A stretch of 64,000 nucleotides of DNA from Pseudomonadales bacterium (lineage in GTDB: Bacteria > Pseudomonadota > Gammaproteobacteria > Pseudomonadales > UBA7239), in assembly GCA_028280345.1 (NCBI GenBank), contig JANQLY010000016.1, positions 34,025 to 98,024 of the forward strand, written 5' to 3'. The translations under genes were made by a program, and so were the position numbers. The notes beneath the pieces are model-generated. The model saw nothing but the letters and a program-made list of their open reading frames with translations, was not told the origin of the DNA and made no database searches. Below, piece after piece: positions 29,601 through 38,329 of the stretch; position 1 is the first letter of the stretch; the number at the start of each line of letters is the position of its first letter.

Positions 29601-30851
29601 CACAGAAACAATGGTATTAATCTGACGATCCAGTAAATAGTTTGTGACAAACAACGAGAGAAATAAGAAGGTAAACGTAGCCATCACACCTATCTGGAAA
29701 CGGCGAATAGTATTGTCTCGAGACAGGAAGCCATTGTGAGTCGGCCTTGCCAGGTTAAGTTCTGAGAATATCTTTTTGTCCATCAGCTCATTAACAAACC
29801 CTGGAGTATTACCTTCCTCATCATGGAAAGAGGCATCACTACCTGCTTTTACATTGCCCGAAAAATACAAACCGCGAAACACAAAGTCCGTGTGATATTT
29901 GCCCGGTTCGAATACTTTTTGTAGTAATTCGCGAATACTCTTCTCATAGCGTGAGAATGTTGAGGGAAACAGGAAGTAGCCGTCGCTATTAACCGGCATC
30001 TCTTTTGCCTGGGAGGTTGACAACTGAATTCTTCGCAGACAGGATCGAATATAGGAAAAACACTCGTCAAACCATTTAACACTGAATGCACTGGACATTT
30101 TGTAGGGAGACGACCAGCCAAACATCTGATCATAACTAAGCTCATCCTGCATCGCCCAGAAATCAGAAAAGCCTTCAACTTCATCGCAGTCTGTTATGAG
30201 TACATACACCGGCAACACGAAACTAAAGCATTTCTGCACATCATAGAGTTGCTGAAAGAAACGGTTGGAGATGTGATTGACATCTTTTTCAAGCTCTTTC
30301 AGAGAAACGACAAGCAGCACACTGTCTACCGGTTTTTCCGAACGCTGCTGGGAAATACTAGCCAGTGTGGTATGCCACTGAATATTCTCCAGCGAATCAG
30401 CCTCGTGATCGGGATCCGCTTCCGGATCAATAACAATGCCATTATTCAGAAAGTACCACTGTGTCCCTTCTATCGTCAGTCGTTTCTCCTGGTATGTAAC
30501 ATTGCGGCCAAGATTTTTCTCAAGACACTGCCCGAGTACTTTGTTATCTGCCTGCGGCGAGTGCAACATCAATACCCATGGAGATCGGTAACGCCACTCT
30601 CTTGAAGTAAACACATAGAATAGCATTTCAAATAAACCGCGGAATGACATACTCGTCAAAGCCCAGATGGAGCGCAGGTAGTTAGTAATCGACTCTCGCT
30701 TTTTCCATAGCACTTTTTTCACTAACAACCAACCCGCAGCGGCAACCAGCAGCGCAGTGAGCAACACAAGAGCGTCGCCTGCTATGCCCGAACTGGAAAG
30801 ACTCTTTAACGAGTCTACAGCCGGTTGTATTTCAGTTGCCAAATCCGTCAT
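26616..30851 (-). CDS. tssM: T6SS membrane complex protein TssM (IcmF family)
   Basis: The protein has 1411 residues. Two N-terminal transmembrane helices (about 25-47 and 65-85) and a third (about 380-405) flank the cytoplasmic domain. A large periplasmic region follows, ending with the TssJ-binding beta domain. Where many TssM proteins have a Walker A GxxxxGKT after PWVLMLG, this one reads SPWVLMLHSPQADNKVLGQ, with no nucleotide loop. It is larger than the usual 1100-1200 residues. It forms the envelope channel with TssJ and TssL, encoded nearby. Confidence 0.93.
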   Translation of the reverse strand: MTDLATEIQPAVDSLKSLSSSGIAGDALVLLTALLVAAAGWLLVKKVLWKKRESITNYLRSIWALTSMSFRGLFEMLFYVFTSREWRYRSPWVLMLHSPQADNKVLGQCLEKNLGRNVTYQEKRLTIEGTQWYFLNNGIVIDPEADPDHEADSLENIQWHTTLASISQQRSEKPVDSVLLVVSLKELEKDVNHISNRFFQQLYDVQKCFSFVLPVYVLITDCDEVEGFSDFWAMQDELSYDQMFGWSSPYKMSSAFSVKWFDECFSYIRSCLRRIQLSTSQAKEMPVNSDGYFLFPSTFSRYEKSIRELLQKVFEPGKYHTDFVFRGLYFSGNVKAGSDASFHDEEGNTPGFVNELMDKKIFSELNLARPTHNGFLSRDNTIRRFQIGVMATFTFLFLSLFVTNYLLDRQINTIVSVIQHVDRWDKSSLSQCQQSSPPEEIYSLLGDVATIDRVPSYWNLPFSWGALNNSPQRIASHLSEDAFGEIVFPNINCYMQDKAEEVANINNLDPALSPGEKLKTYVDDVLEYDKNLALFDRVAPRQPKVSVVEDVKNIFSRIGGAITGLFSWLISQVSDNSNSAVADAQAGSSQSSTAQLSTMEAFIALNEYLFSMKVPSVLHNNSGQHQTALRKVAYTPRWVEYTEVNFKEKDYPLCMDKITQPPLSKTPQRPVTYQYIAQNICVLSEDVRQTIESRSLLQNYNFAVQVDTKRKLEQAIIEQPQTSLQAINGWIAYVTDNWIDSKGSLGPCERADNEIIEYQNSLQGNYPYPDKLFEPITALFSDKNCHSPYMAGITAQQIPPYTQVFSLSETDTNSAGKQKLIFSDDFSGEQKRLKNLADRPFMQAKPASAFVCETKATQWSGSVVNQAIALYNDYENYLDANDLAGVATKDSLAANLAWNQLRQAINYSLNSAQLNTNAKASGSTTSGSYEATIAEESKQFDQVKSDLLQLLTVLRQLEMQSTYTALTQCSRRSAISILNDIDTLTSGIRLYQKVPGKFYGYAPFADYQFQITSKTDLSKYINDQHKRIAILAGYLQPPVTYLMNTDSIESSTWYDDDLEINFWGNTLGEFNKFTLGVDQSNQLQLLDDYLETMLSDVDLSDCGNKSNTAPSDFGNDLFSLKRFELESKVGVSCSESLTTTVEEQYAEISKVFNEQIAGRYPFVGNGKLSNNDIAPDVVASFLSQYGENVSTLAEKTAFLAKSAPDKWSKVAEFLADLDSLSKFFSTNLLVTPNPEPLQLAVKFDLDVGQAPNSLLDRQTSVWQISSDTADVTNTMSTNLMLWRYDEALNVTINWSGNADYLPDAGKKNTDGSKYMQYDEAKNWALFKLLDQYPAQSLNPKTLTSYGENILEFNVEVSPLAKTSDKPDSQTGGTAKLFMSVTAYVKDSKTKAYVPVVLPQSFPAIAPSIKQE

Positions 30852-30868
30852 TACTTTAACTATCTATT

Positions 30869-31636
30869 TCAATTATCCATTTCTTGCATTGCTGCCCACA
30901 GGTCTGCCAGTGAGCCGTACCAGACATAGGCCGCCACACCCAGATAAAGTGCCAGAGCAATCAATGCCCACTTTGCAGTTGGATGAAAGGGTGCGAGACG
31001 CAGTGATTCCAGCTCCGAAACCGTAAACTCATAGGCCTTTCTAAACAGCCTTTCTCCAGAACCTACAGATTCGCCGATAAATGTCAGCAACTTCCGTTTG
31101 TACTCATTGAGAAATTTTTTCTTACTAGTACCGCGGTAACGACCACAGAAGCCCAGCCGCAGTGACATCAGAAAGACCACTGCAAGATCCTTGATCAACA
31201 CATGACCACTGCGATCAGCCAACAAACTATCGAGTTTGACAAAGAATCCGGTACCCGATGTATCAGAGCCAAACAGGCGTTTCTCCAGCAAATATCGGGG
31301 CCAGTATTCAGAGCCTTTCCACTCGAATTCAAGAATAAATATCTCATCTGCGAGTGCCGCCATTACATAGCGAGCGTGACGAAACATTTTTATTTCAAAG
31401 GATGTACACAGTGATTCAACTTCTTTTGTCTTGTTTGCCAGGAACAATTCAATTTTACGACTCAGAAATGCCGCCAACTGATTGTAGTCAACATCCCCAT
31501 CCCCCTCTTGCCGCAGTTTCTCAGGCAAAACCGACTGGGGATCATCCGAATGCAAGGTTTTCTTGCAATTGGCAATCAACTCGTAAAACTCAAAAAAGCA
31601 ATTCGATAACAGCTTTTCTGGCATATAAGTCGTCAT
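30869..31636 (-). CDS. tssL: T6SS membrane complex protein TssL (DotU/IcmH family)
   Basis: The 255 residues form a cytoplasmic helical DotU domain (YVMAALADEIFILEFEWKG, the family core) and one C-terminal transmembrane helix (WALIALALYLGVAAYVWY). No peptidoglycan-binding OmpA domain follows, so envelope anchoring must come from TssJ/TssM or another protein. It starts 5 bases after tssK and is followed by tssM 17 bases on. Confidence 0.93.
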   Translation of the reverse strand: MTTYMPEKLLSNCFFEFYELIANCKKTLHSDDPQSVLPEKLRQEGDGDVDYNQLAAFLSRKIELFLANKTKEVESLCTSFEIKMFRHARYVMAALADEIFILEFEWKGSEYWPRYLLEKRLFGSDTSGTGFFVKLDSLLADRSGHVLIKDLAVVFLMSLRLGFCGRYRGTSKKKFLNEYKRKLLTFIGESVGSGERLFRKAYEFTVSELESLRLAPFHPTAKWALIALALYLGVAAYVWYGSLADLWAAMQEMDN

Positions 31637-31641
31637 AGGGA

Positions 31642-33036
31642 TTACTCTCCAATCCCAATATCAGTGGCAATATGTAAAATGATAGCCATTGGTGCTCCAG
31701 TACCCTCTTCACCTTTTACATAGAGTTTCTGTCCAGGTTTAATAACAGGCACTTTCTTGTCGCGGGTTTCCAGCACCGCATTCTCCAGCGAATACAACAA
31801 AGTGTTACTTTTCTCTTTCAATCCCAGTTTCTCTGATGACTGAACCTGGGCCAAGCTGGCCCCAGGCAAACGCCTCTCGCCAAGTAGTTTCAATACGGAA
31901 CTGGACCCCACGCGAGCTTGCTTCATCCATTTTTTTACCTGTTCCTTGCTCTGCCCGCTTTTGAAGACCAGCTCAATAAATAATTCCCTGCTCAACCAGT
32001 TTTTATCCATAGGAATTGAGAATGTGCCGTCTTCCTGCTCACTGAAATTCACTGAGCTGTAAGCCAGACTGATCTCATTAACAATTTTGTACACTTCATT
32101 GAGTGCGTCGTAAAACGCACGATAAAGATCGTCGTGGCTGTAGTCCGGTAATAATGGCGGCACAATGTCACGCTGATTAATCGCACTGATCTGGCCAATC
32201 ATTGCCGCCAACGATTTGTAGACATCAAAAGGATGGGCCTCTCCCGATGCACAGCTGACTTCAAGCTCAGGCAAACAGGCAACCATATGGCGAATAATAG
32301 CCGCATGTTGTTCACTGACCAGCAAACCAGGTAAATCTTCCTGCCCCGCATTCACTCCAGACAGCTGAATGGCTTTTTTACGTATTTTGCTCAGCAACTT
32401 TGACAGTTTCTTTTGCAAACAAAGCTCATCAACCTGATTCATGGCCGCAAGCTTTAACATTGGCGGCACATAGTTACCCAATTGATAACCTCCTTCGCTA
32501 CCTTGTTTGACCACAAACAATGGCATTGATGCGTATTTCGGCAGTGGCTCATCAGCACTCAGATGAATTCTCGGGCGCAAGCGATTAATCGGAATCTCTC
32601 CCTCGCCGGTATTCTCATCAACTACCATGCCCCCGGCCACAGAATCAAAGCGTTGTACCGGACTGGTATTACTTGCCGCCCCTTCTGAGCGTCTCGGCAC
32701 CATAAGCTGAACCGTCAACGACGTTTTACCCACTGTCTTTAGTGTTTTCTTGATGGAAAATACTAGTGGTAAATCCTGCTCACTCGCACGGTAACGAACC
32801 ACCAAACCATCAGGTAACAAGGCATCAAGCTCAAGAATTGATAACGTACCATCAAGCAATTTGGTTTCATCAATTGCCACATGACTGATCCCCCAGCTAT
32901 AAGGCTGCGTCATGGATGTTTTCGCATGCATCTGCTGTTCCCAATAAACATCGTTTTGCTGGAAATGCTGAGGAGACAAAAGCATTCCCTCAGACCATTG
33001 AATTGGATAAGACATCTCAGTTGTTGCATTAGCCAT
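31642..33036 (-). CDS. tssK: T6SS baseplate protein TssK
   Basis: The 464 residues begin with the TssK signature IQWSEGMLLSPQHFQQND. Trimeric TssK links the TssEFG wedges to the TssJLM membrane complex. I chose ATG 33036 because AGGGAAGAG lies about seven bases upstream; an in-frame start 18 bases earlier would bury that ribosome binding site. It lies 18 bases after tssJ. Confidence 0.95.
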   Translation of the reverse strand: MANATTEMSYPIQWSEGMLLSPQHFQQNDVYWEQQMHAKTSMTQPYSWGISHVAIDETKLLDGTLSILELDALLPDGLVVRYRASEQDLPLVFSIKKTLKTVGKTSLTVQLMVPRRSEGAASNTSPVQRFDSVAGGMVVDENTGEGEIPINRLRPRIHLSADEPLPKYASMPLFVVKQGSEGGYQLGNYVPPMLKLAAMNQVDELCLQKKLSKLLSKIRKKAIQLSGVNAGQEDLPGLLVSEQHAAIIRHMVACLPELEVSCASGEAHPFDVYKSLAAMIGQISAINQRDIVPPLLPDYSHDDLYRAFYDALNEVYKIVNEISLAYSSVNFSEQEDGTFSIPMDKNWLSRELFIELVFKSGQSKEQVKKWMKQARVGSSSVLKLLGERRLPGASLAQVQSSEKLGLKEKSNTLLYSLENAVLETRDKKVPVIKPGQKLYVKGEEGTGAPMAIILHIATDIGIGE

Positions 33037-33054
33037 AATTACTCTTCCCTTCAA

Positions 33055-33549
33055 TTATTTGTTCGTTTCTGACACTGCGGCCTTTTCAGCAAGCAGGCTG
33101 ATCGTCAGCTCTTTAAATTTGGTGACATCGAATGCAAAGAATGCCTGCAGGTCGTAATAAGCGACATACACCATCGCTTTTTTAACTTTTTTGACTTTCT
33201 TTGGTATATAAACATCATCAATTTCATCACCGGGTATCGGCATATAGGTTTTCACCTCAATTTGAGTCTGAAAGCGATCCACAAGCGTTGCTCGATCATC
33301 GAACCAGCCCTTACCATCTTTTGGCAAAAAATTGTTAATAAAATCCATGCTGTAGATATAAACCATATCTACCCGGACATAACGTCCCTTGTTACTATCG
33401 CTCTGACGCGCGATCGCAACAGATTTCAGTGTCGCTTTGTATTCCTTGTCACCGCCCAGACCAAAAAAGCTGAACGAACTACAGGCACCTGTTACCAGCG
33501 TTACAGCACAGAGCAGTAGCAGACAAACCTGTTTTTGCAATACCGACAT
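33055..33549 (-). CDS. tssJ: T6SS outer membrane lipoprotein TssJ
   Basis: The protein has about 164 residues with a lipoprotein signal peptide (LLLLCAVTLVTGAC, Cys at the end). The lipobox is imperfect (TGAC) but placed correctly, and is followed by SSFSFFGLGG. The rest is a small beta-sandwich-like domain. TssJ anchors the TssM periplasmic domain to the outer membrane. An ATG 24 bases upstream is in frame, but the shorter product gives a normal signal peptide. Confidence 0.88.
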   Translation of the reverse strand: MSVLQKQVCLLLLCAVTLVTGACSSFSFFGLGGDKEYKATLKSVAIARQSDSNKGRYVRVDMVYIYSMDFINNFLPKDGKGWFDDRATLVDRFQTQIEVKTYMPIPGDEIDDVYIPKKVKKVKKAMVYVAYYDLQAFFAFDVTKFKELTISLLAEKAAVSETNK

Positions 33550-33559
33550 CACGTTTTTC

Positions 33560-33946
33560 CTAGCTAAGTGCAAGTACTTTGAGCTGCGACATAATCAATA
33601 CAATACCCGGAGCATTAATTCCGTTTTGTAGCGTCGTGCCCAACAGCCTCGCAACCGGTGCAAAACCGGCTATAACCGAAAAGCTGCCAAGAATATAACT
33701 GCATGGCCCCATAATGATTCCGGAAACGACTCCACCCATCGCTCCCGGCTCATCACCGTTGGTTAACGGGATCGTAGTTAACAAATTGTGTACCGGACTA
33801 GCTTCAATCGTGACGTTGAACACGAAACCCAGCCCCATGGTACTGACTGCAATATTCACATAGGGTATGGGAGTCGCAAGTGGCGGCGTTTTGCACACAT
33901 CAACAATGCCAAAAGCTGTTGCGCCGGTTTGAGTAACCACAAACAT
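33560..33946 (-). CDS. PAAR-like DUF4150 protein
   Basis: The 128 residues match the PAAR-like DUF4150 pattern: VCKTPPLATPIPYVNIA, then NGDEPGAMGGVVSGIIMG and FAPVARLLGTTLQNG. PAAR proteins cap the VgrG spike and can carry effectors; this one has no C-terminal extension, so any effector must be separate. It lies between the DUF3540 gene and tssJ in the T6SS unit. Confidence 0.87.
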   Translation of the reverse strand: MFVVTQTGATAFGIVDVCKTPPLATPIPYVNIAVSTMGLGFVFNVTIEASPVHNLLTTIPLTNGDEPGAMGGVVSGIIMGPCSYILGSFSVIAGFAPVARLLGTTLQNGINAPGIVLIMSQLKVLALS

Positions 33947-33982
33947 TTGTAATGCTCCTCTATCTTTCGATCTACTATCAGG

Positions 33983-34570
33983 CTAACCCATATTGATATG
34001 TTCGCCGTCGAGGCGAATATCCTTCTCGGCTACAATAATCTTTTGCCGGCTCTTCAGGTGCATAAGCTCTGCTGCCTGAACACCATAGTGCGAGACTTTT
34101 CCAAAATAGCTGCGCGCCACCTCAACAATCGAGTCGCTTGCATGGGTCATCACCTGTCGGGCACTAATCACCAGTTTTCCACCCATTGCTGTCAGATTCA
34201 GCTTTGGTGCTGACAACTCCAGTGACTGATCGCCATAGAGTTCCAGTTTTGGCATGGCAATCGTTAACTTCTCTCCCCCACTCACCTGCAATGTGGTTTT
34301 AGTAGCATCGGCGCGATTCAATATTGCAGTGATGTAATTGCCACCACGGCCATCGGTACTCACGCAGACCTTGTCGCCTATTTGCGGTTGAATCAAACAA
34401 CTCAGGGCAACCTTGGCCCGCAGCCCGTCGTCAAGCAGATAACTGTCACCGCAAACACTGTCAATGTAGCGATACAAAATCCCGATTTGACTCGCTATCG
34501 GTTCAATCGTGCCCGGTATGGAATTGCCTCTGTCGAAGCTGCGAAAATGATGAGCATACTGTGCGGCCAT
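33983..34570 (-). CDS. DUF3540 T6SS-associated protein
   Basis: The 195 residues match the DUF3540 family seen in T6SS loci together with DUF2169 and pentapeptide proteins. They contain ALSCLIQPQIGDKVCVS, a VgrG/gp5-like OB segment, and a repetitive beta region (LELYGDQSLELSAPKLNL) like the needle of VgrG. It may extend or adapt the spike; that is inference. Its start overlaps the stop of the pentapeptide gene by one base (TAATG). Confidence 0.82.
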   Translation of the reverse strand: MAAQYAHHFRSFDRGNSIPGTIEPIASQIGILYRYIDSVCGDSYLLDDGLRAKVALSCLIQPQIGDKVCVSTDGRGGNYITAILNRADATKTTLQVSGGEKLTIAMPKLELYGDQSLELSAPKLNLTAMGGKLVISARQVMTHASDSIVEVARSYFGKVSHYGVQAAELMHLKSRQKIIVAEKDIRLDGEHINMG

Positions 34571-35637
34571 TAGATAACACCTCTCTGTTTAGCTGTGGAT
34601 TCCGCCTGCTGTAAGGTTTTACTGGTTTTTTTGCTACTGCGAAGTTTGGCGAAAAGAAATTTGCATTTGATGCGCTTAAATTCGTGTAGATCTGCTTGTG
34701 AAAAGCTGGCACGTCTGAAGTCACAGAGCTCGGCATGAGCATGTGTCCAGTTGGCCAGGGTAAAATTGGCTCTGCGAAATGATGAGTTTTTGCAATTGAC
34801 TTTTGACCACCAACCACTATGAGCTTCACTCTTGTCAAAACAGCAATTTTCAATCTGTGCCTGCTGGAAATTGGCTGCCTGGAGTATAGCTCCAGTGAAA
34901 TCACAATGTTTAATTTCAGCCTCTACAAACATCCCATGGGGAATTTTCGCTGCCCTAAAATCACAGTCGAGCAAAATTGACGATGAAAAGTTGACCTGGG
35001 TAAGCTTTGCCGCTGAAAAATTGACCCGTTCAAAATGGCCGGATTGAAAATTACATAACTCAAAGCTCGCAGCAGAAAAATCACGGTCTCTGACTTCAGC
35101 ACCAAGAAACAGACATTTGCTAAACGTTACATCGTTTAGTACCCAGCCCGTAAAATCAATCTCTGCATAACAAGCATTACGGTGTTCAATATTTTCGAAT
35201 ACAGCTCCACCAAGTGGACAGCGAGTAACCGAGAAATTCTGCAACTGCATACTGGCAAAATGTGATTCCGCAAGATCACACATTACAAACATGGACTTAT
35301 CCATCGTCGTACCAATAATTGATAATTTCACACAATCGCAATTTTGTGCTGACGACTCCCTGAATTCCCCATGTTCAAAACTCGCAGCGTTTAGATTGCT
35401 TTTAAGAAACGTGCAATTGTCGAGTTTGCAATTAATAAAGCGGACATTACGAAAATCGCAATTCATAAACACACAGTGGCTTATCGTGCAATTATCAAAA
35501 GTGCAATTCTCGAATCCACCTTCTTCATACAGTTTATCCTTGAGCTGCATACCTGTGAATGTATCGCCCTGCTGCTGTGCGGCCGTTATAAGCGGCACAA
35601 TATTGGTCTGCGTTTGTAAGCTTTCCTGATTTAGCAT
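34570..35637 (-). CDS. Pentapeptide-repeat protein of the T6SS unit
   Basis: Nearly all of the 355 residues follow the pentapeptide pattern A(D/N)LXX or its Cys/Phe variants (for example CTFDNCTISHCVFMNCDF), predicting a right-handed quadrilateral beta helix. Many Cys, Asn and Phe residues occupy the stacked positions. No catalytic domain is visible. It is 3 bases from the preceding DUF2169 gene and overlaps the next, so it belongs to the same module. Confidence 0.85.
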   Translation of the reverse strand: MLNQESLQTQTNIVPLITAAQQQGDTFTGMQLKDKLYEEGGFENCTFDNCTISHCVFMNCDFRNVRFINCKLDNCTFLKSNLNAASFEHGEFRESSAQNCDCVKLSIIGTTMDKSMFVMCDLAESHFASMQLQNFSVTRCPLGGAVFENIEHRNACYAEIDFTGWVLNDVTFSKCLFLGAEVRDRDFSAASFELCNFQSGHFERVNFSAAKLTQVNFSSSILLDCDFRAAKIPHGMFVEAEIKHCDFTGAILQAANFQQAQIENCCFDKSEAHSGWWSKVNCKNSSFRRANFTLANWTHAHAELCDFRRASFSQADLHEFKRIKCKFLFAKLRSSKKTSKTLQQAESTAKQRGVI

Positions 35638-35640
35638 AGT

Positions 35641-38313
35641 CTACTCTCTCAGAAATTCCTGTTTGATCGGCGCACTCACCCTGGTATTACGCATCGCTGC
35701 GTTTATAAAACGGGTTTCAAACGTATCTGCACCAACGAGATTAGAGTTTTTCAGATTCGCTTTGGAAAAATTTGCCTTACGCAACATCGCTTTGCAGGCA
35801 TCAAGATTTGCAGCCTCCACTCCGCGGGCGTTAGCACCATTGAGCAGTGACTGATACATGCAGGCATCCTTGAGATTTGCCTCGTCAAAATCTGCGTTGG
35901 CGAGATCGCTTTTGGCAAATGTAGCCGCAACAAAGCTGGAGCCGGAGAAATCAACGCCACGCCAGCCGGTTTCCCGGGCTACCACCTGGTCGAAATTGCA
36001 TTGAATAAACCGCGTACTTTCACCAAACACACAGCGCTGCATAAGCGCAGATTGAAAATCTACTCTCTCGAAACCGCTTTCCACTGCAGAGACACCCTGC
36101 ATATCTGCTTTACCAAGAGATGACTCCACAATGGTGCTTGAGACAATATTGGCTTTTCGCCATATCGTCTGGTCAAAACAGACCGCTTGTAAGTGCGATT
36201 TTGCCAACATCAGGTTGCAGAGGTTTGCCCCGGTAAAATCGTTTTCAATCAGTTCACAATCAACGAACTGATTGTCTGCTAACGAAACACCCTGCCAGCG
36301 ACTTTGAGTTATGGACGCTTTGATAAAACTCACGCCCGCCATATCCGACGATGAGAAATTGATTTTCTCTCCATTAACTGAAGACAGGTTTGCACCTGCC
36401 AGACGAGCTCTTACAAATGAAGCAGAATCCAGGCAGCTACCGGTTAAAACTGCTGACTCAAGGTTTGCAGCGCTAAAATTACAGGCTTTTAGATTTGCGT
36501 TTTCCAGCATAACCTCACGCAAATCCATACCGCTGAAATCAAGCCCCGACAAATCTGCACCTGCGAGATCACGCCCACGCAGACTTTTATGTCGGCGCAG
36601 CAGATCAACTACAATGGTGCGGAGGTGTTTGTCGACCCTGGAATCTGCCTCGTAGAGGCCCTGCTCTGATTGCACAGTCATTTTGCGTGCAATACGCTCA
36701 GCCTTTTCTTTAATAATAGTGGCGCGTTGTTCATCCGCTGTTTCCCCGTCCCGGGCAACCGCAGCAATATCATCGATGGCCAGCCCGGTTACAGCCTGCT
36801 GTGTTTTCTCACCGGCTTTTTGCAACTGTTCATCTTTTTCCTTTTCTGCCTTTTTCGCCTTTGCTTGTTTTCCTGCCCCTGCTTTCAGTTCTGTCACGCG
36901 CTGCGCGGCATGCTTTTCTGCCTCCGCTTTTTGTTGCTCTACGTCATCACACAAAGACTTAATCGCATCCATATAAGGCGTGAGGTCGAAGTCCCCTGCA
37001 GCCATTTCTTCAGGCGTCAACATATCCGCAGGATTAATCAAGGGCTTTTCTTCTTCCACAGCCGACAAGGAGTCTGCATTTATGGACGGCATCGATGCAT
37101 CCTTCGCCAGCTCTTTCGCCAAGGCTCCGCTCAATGCCTTATGTGTTGCCTGCTTTTGCTCCTGCTGCTTTTTCTGATGCTCCAGACGCTTATCGATAAC
37201 CGCCTGTTTCTGTTCGGCGCTCTTTGGTGGAGATAATTGAGCTTCATTAAAGAGATGAGCAATTGCTGTCTCCCTGTCTGTACGCAAATTGAACACTTTT
37301 TCATAATCCGCCAGGGAACGCGTTGTCGTATTTTCACCGATTTCTTCATAAGCAAGCATTAAAGCCTCAACATCGAGCGCATCACTGTCCGCCACTTCAA
37401 GTTCGCCGCGATACAAAATAACACCTACATCCTTATCCGGATAAAACCATACCGTATCCAGCTGTGTATCAACTTCCCTGAAAACAGTTTCGCCATTGCG
37501 ATTACCCGGCTCATAGGACGCAATCTGATTAGCAAAAATGCGTATCTTGATTCCTGGTAGACGGCCTTTAATTTCCGGATGCTCCGGGTGCATACCACAA
37601 ATTTCAAATGACTCATCACCGTGAAATGGTTGTTTGTAAAACTGATCTTCCGCCGCCTGGTTAAAATAGGCCCAATCAATATCACCGGGAAAGCCCGGGT
37701 TATCATTTTGCAGCCATTTTTTATCGTAGGTACCTGCCTTGCTAATTTTGCCGGGCCAGTCCACGCCGAGTGGGCCAAATGCCGCCGGCTTGTAGGATAA
37801 ACGACGATTTGCCCTGATGCGCTGCCCAGGATAGCGCAGATTCGGCATGGCACGGTGCTTATCCGAAGCCAGGAACGCATAACCTGTGCCCACCGGGTTT
37901 TCATCACAACCTTTACCACCATAGGCACGATCGTAACCCAGCGGCATCTCAACGAACGGCTTAATCGCTTTGAAGCGTTTGAAACCGGTAGCAATACTGT
38001 CACCACGGACTTCGATGGTTTTGCTTTTCTTGCCTAAACTTATCGACGCCTGCATACGAGTCAAAGGTTCTCCCTCCGGTGCATAGGCCGAACCCATGGC
38101 GAGAAACTCTGCGTGTTTTTTCGGCATGCAAAAATCAAACAGGCCGTGTCCCGTCTGCTTATAGCAATCGGCAATTTTCTCTGTTTCCTTATAGAGGCGA
38201 TTTTTGCCGAGCAATGAAAACATCGCCACACCCACCACAACAAGATAGTCCTGTGACTTGAAGCGATAAGCTTTATGCAGCAACGACAAGTGGGATGGTT
38301 TAATAATTTTCAA
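35641..38313 (-). CDS. DUF2169 / pentapeptide-repeat fusion protein
   Basis: The protein has 890 residues. The N-terminal DUF2169 domain (about 1-330) is recognised from VVVGVAMFSLLG, FDFCMPKKHAEFLAMGSAY and FVEMPLGYDRAYGGKGCDENPVG. A long charged Lys/Glu/Gln coiled region (about 375-560) follows. The C-terminal 300 residues are pentapeptide repeats (LSGLDFSGMDLREVMLENANL). DUF2169 proteins are thought to be adaptors for loading effectors onto VgrG, which matches its place next to vgrG, 16 bases away. The role here is inferred. Confidence 0.85.
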   Translation of the reverse strand: MKIIKPSHLSLLHKAYRFKSQDYLVVVGVAMFSLLGKNRLYKETEKIADCYKQTGHGLFDFCMPKKHAEFLAMGSAYAPEGEPLTRMQASISLGKKSKTIEVRGDSIATGFKRFKAIKPFVEMPLGYDRAYGGKGCDENPVGTGYAFLASDKHRAMPNLRYPGQRIRANRRLSYKPAAFGPLGVDWPGKISKAGTYDKKWLQNDNPGFPGDIDWAYFNQAAEDQFYKQPFHGDESFEICGMHPEHPEIKGRLPGIKIRIFANQIASYEPGNRNGETVFREVDTQLDTVWFYPDKDVGVILYRGELEVADSDALDVEALMLAYEEIGENTTTRSLADYEKVFNLRTDRETAIAHLFNEAQLSPPKSAEQKQAVIDKRLEHQKKQQEQKQATHKALSGALAKELAKDASMPSINADSLSAVEEEKPLINPADMLTPEEMAAGDFDLTPYMDAIKSLCDDVEQQKAEAEKHAAQRVTELKAGAGKQAKAKKAEKEKDEQLQKAGEKTQQAVTGLAIDDIAAVARDGETADEQRATIIKEKAERIARKMTVQSEQGLYEADSRVDKHLRTIVVDLLRRHKSLRGRDLAGADLSGLDFSGMDLREVMLENANLKACNFSAANLESAVLTGSCLDSASFVRARLAGANLSSVNGEKINFSSSDMAGVSFIKASITQSRWQGVSLADNQFVDCELIENDFTGANLCNLMLAKSHLQAVCFDQTIWRKANIVSSTIVESSLGKADMQGVSAVESGFERVDFQSALMQRCVFGESTRFIQCNFDQVVARETGWRGVDFSGSSFVAATFAKSDLANADFDEANLKDACMYQSLLNGANARGVEAANLDACKAMLRKANFSKANLKNSNLVGADTFETRFINAAMRNTRVSAPIKQEFLRE

Positions 38314-38329
38314 CGCATAATCCTCCCGC

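Noticed and set aside
36670..37236. Long plus-strand frame inside the DUF2169 gene
   Set aside because: It mirrors the charged Lys/Glu-rich coiled region and encodes Phe/Cys/Leu-rich low-complexity sequence.
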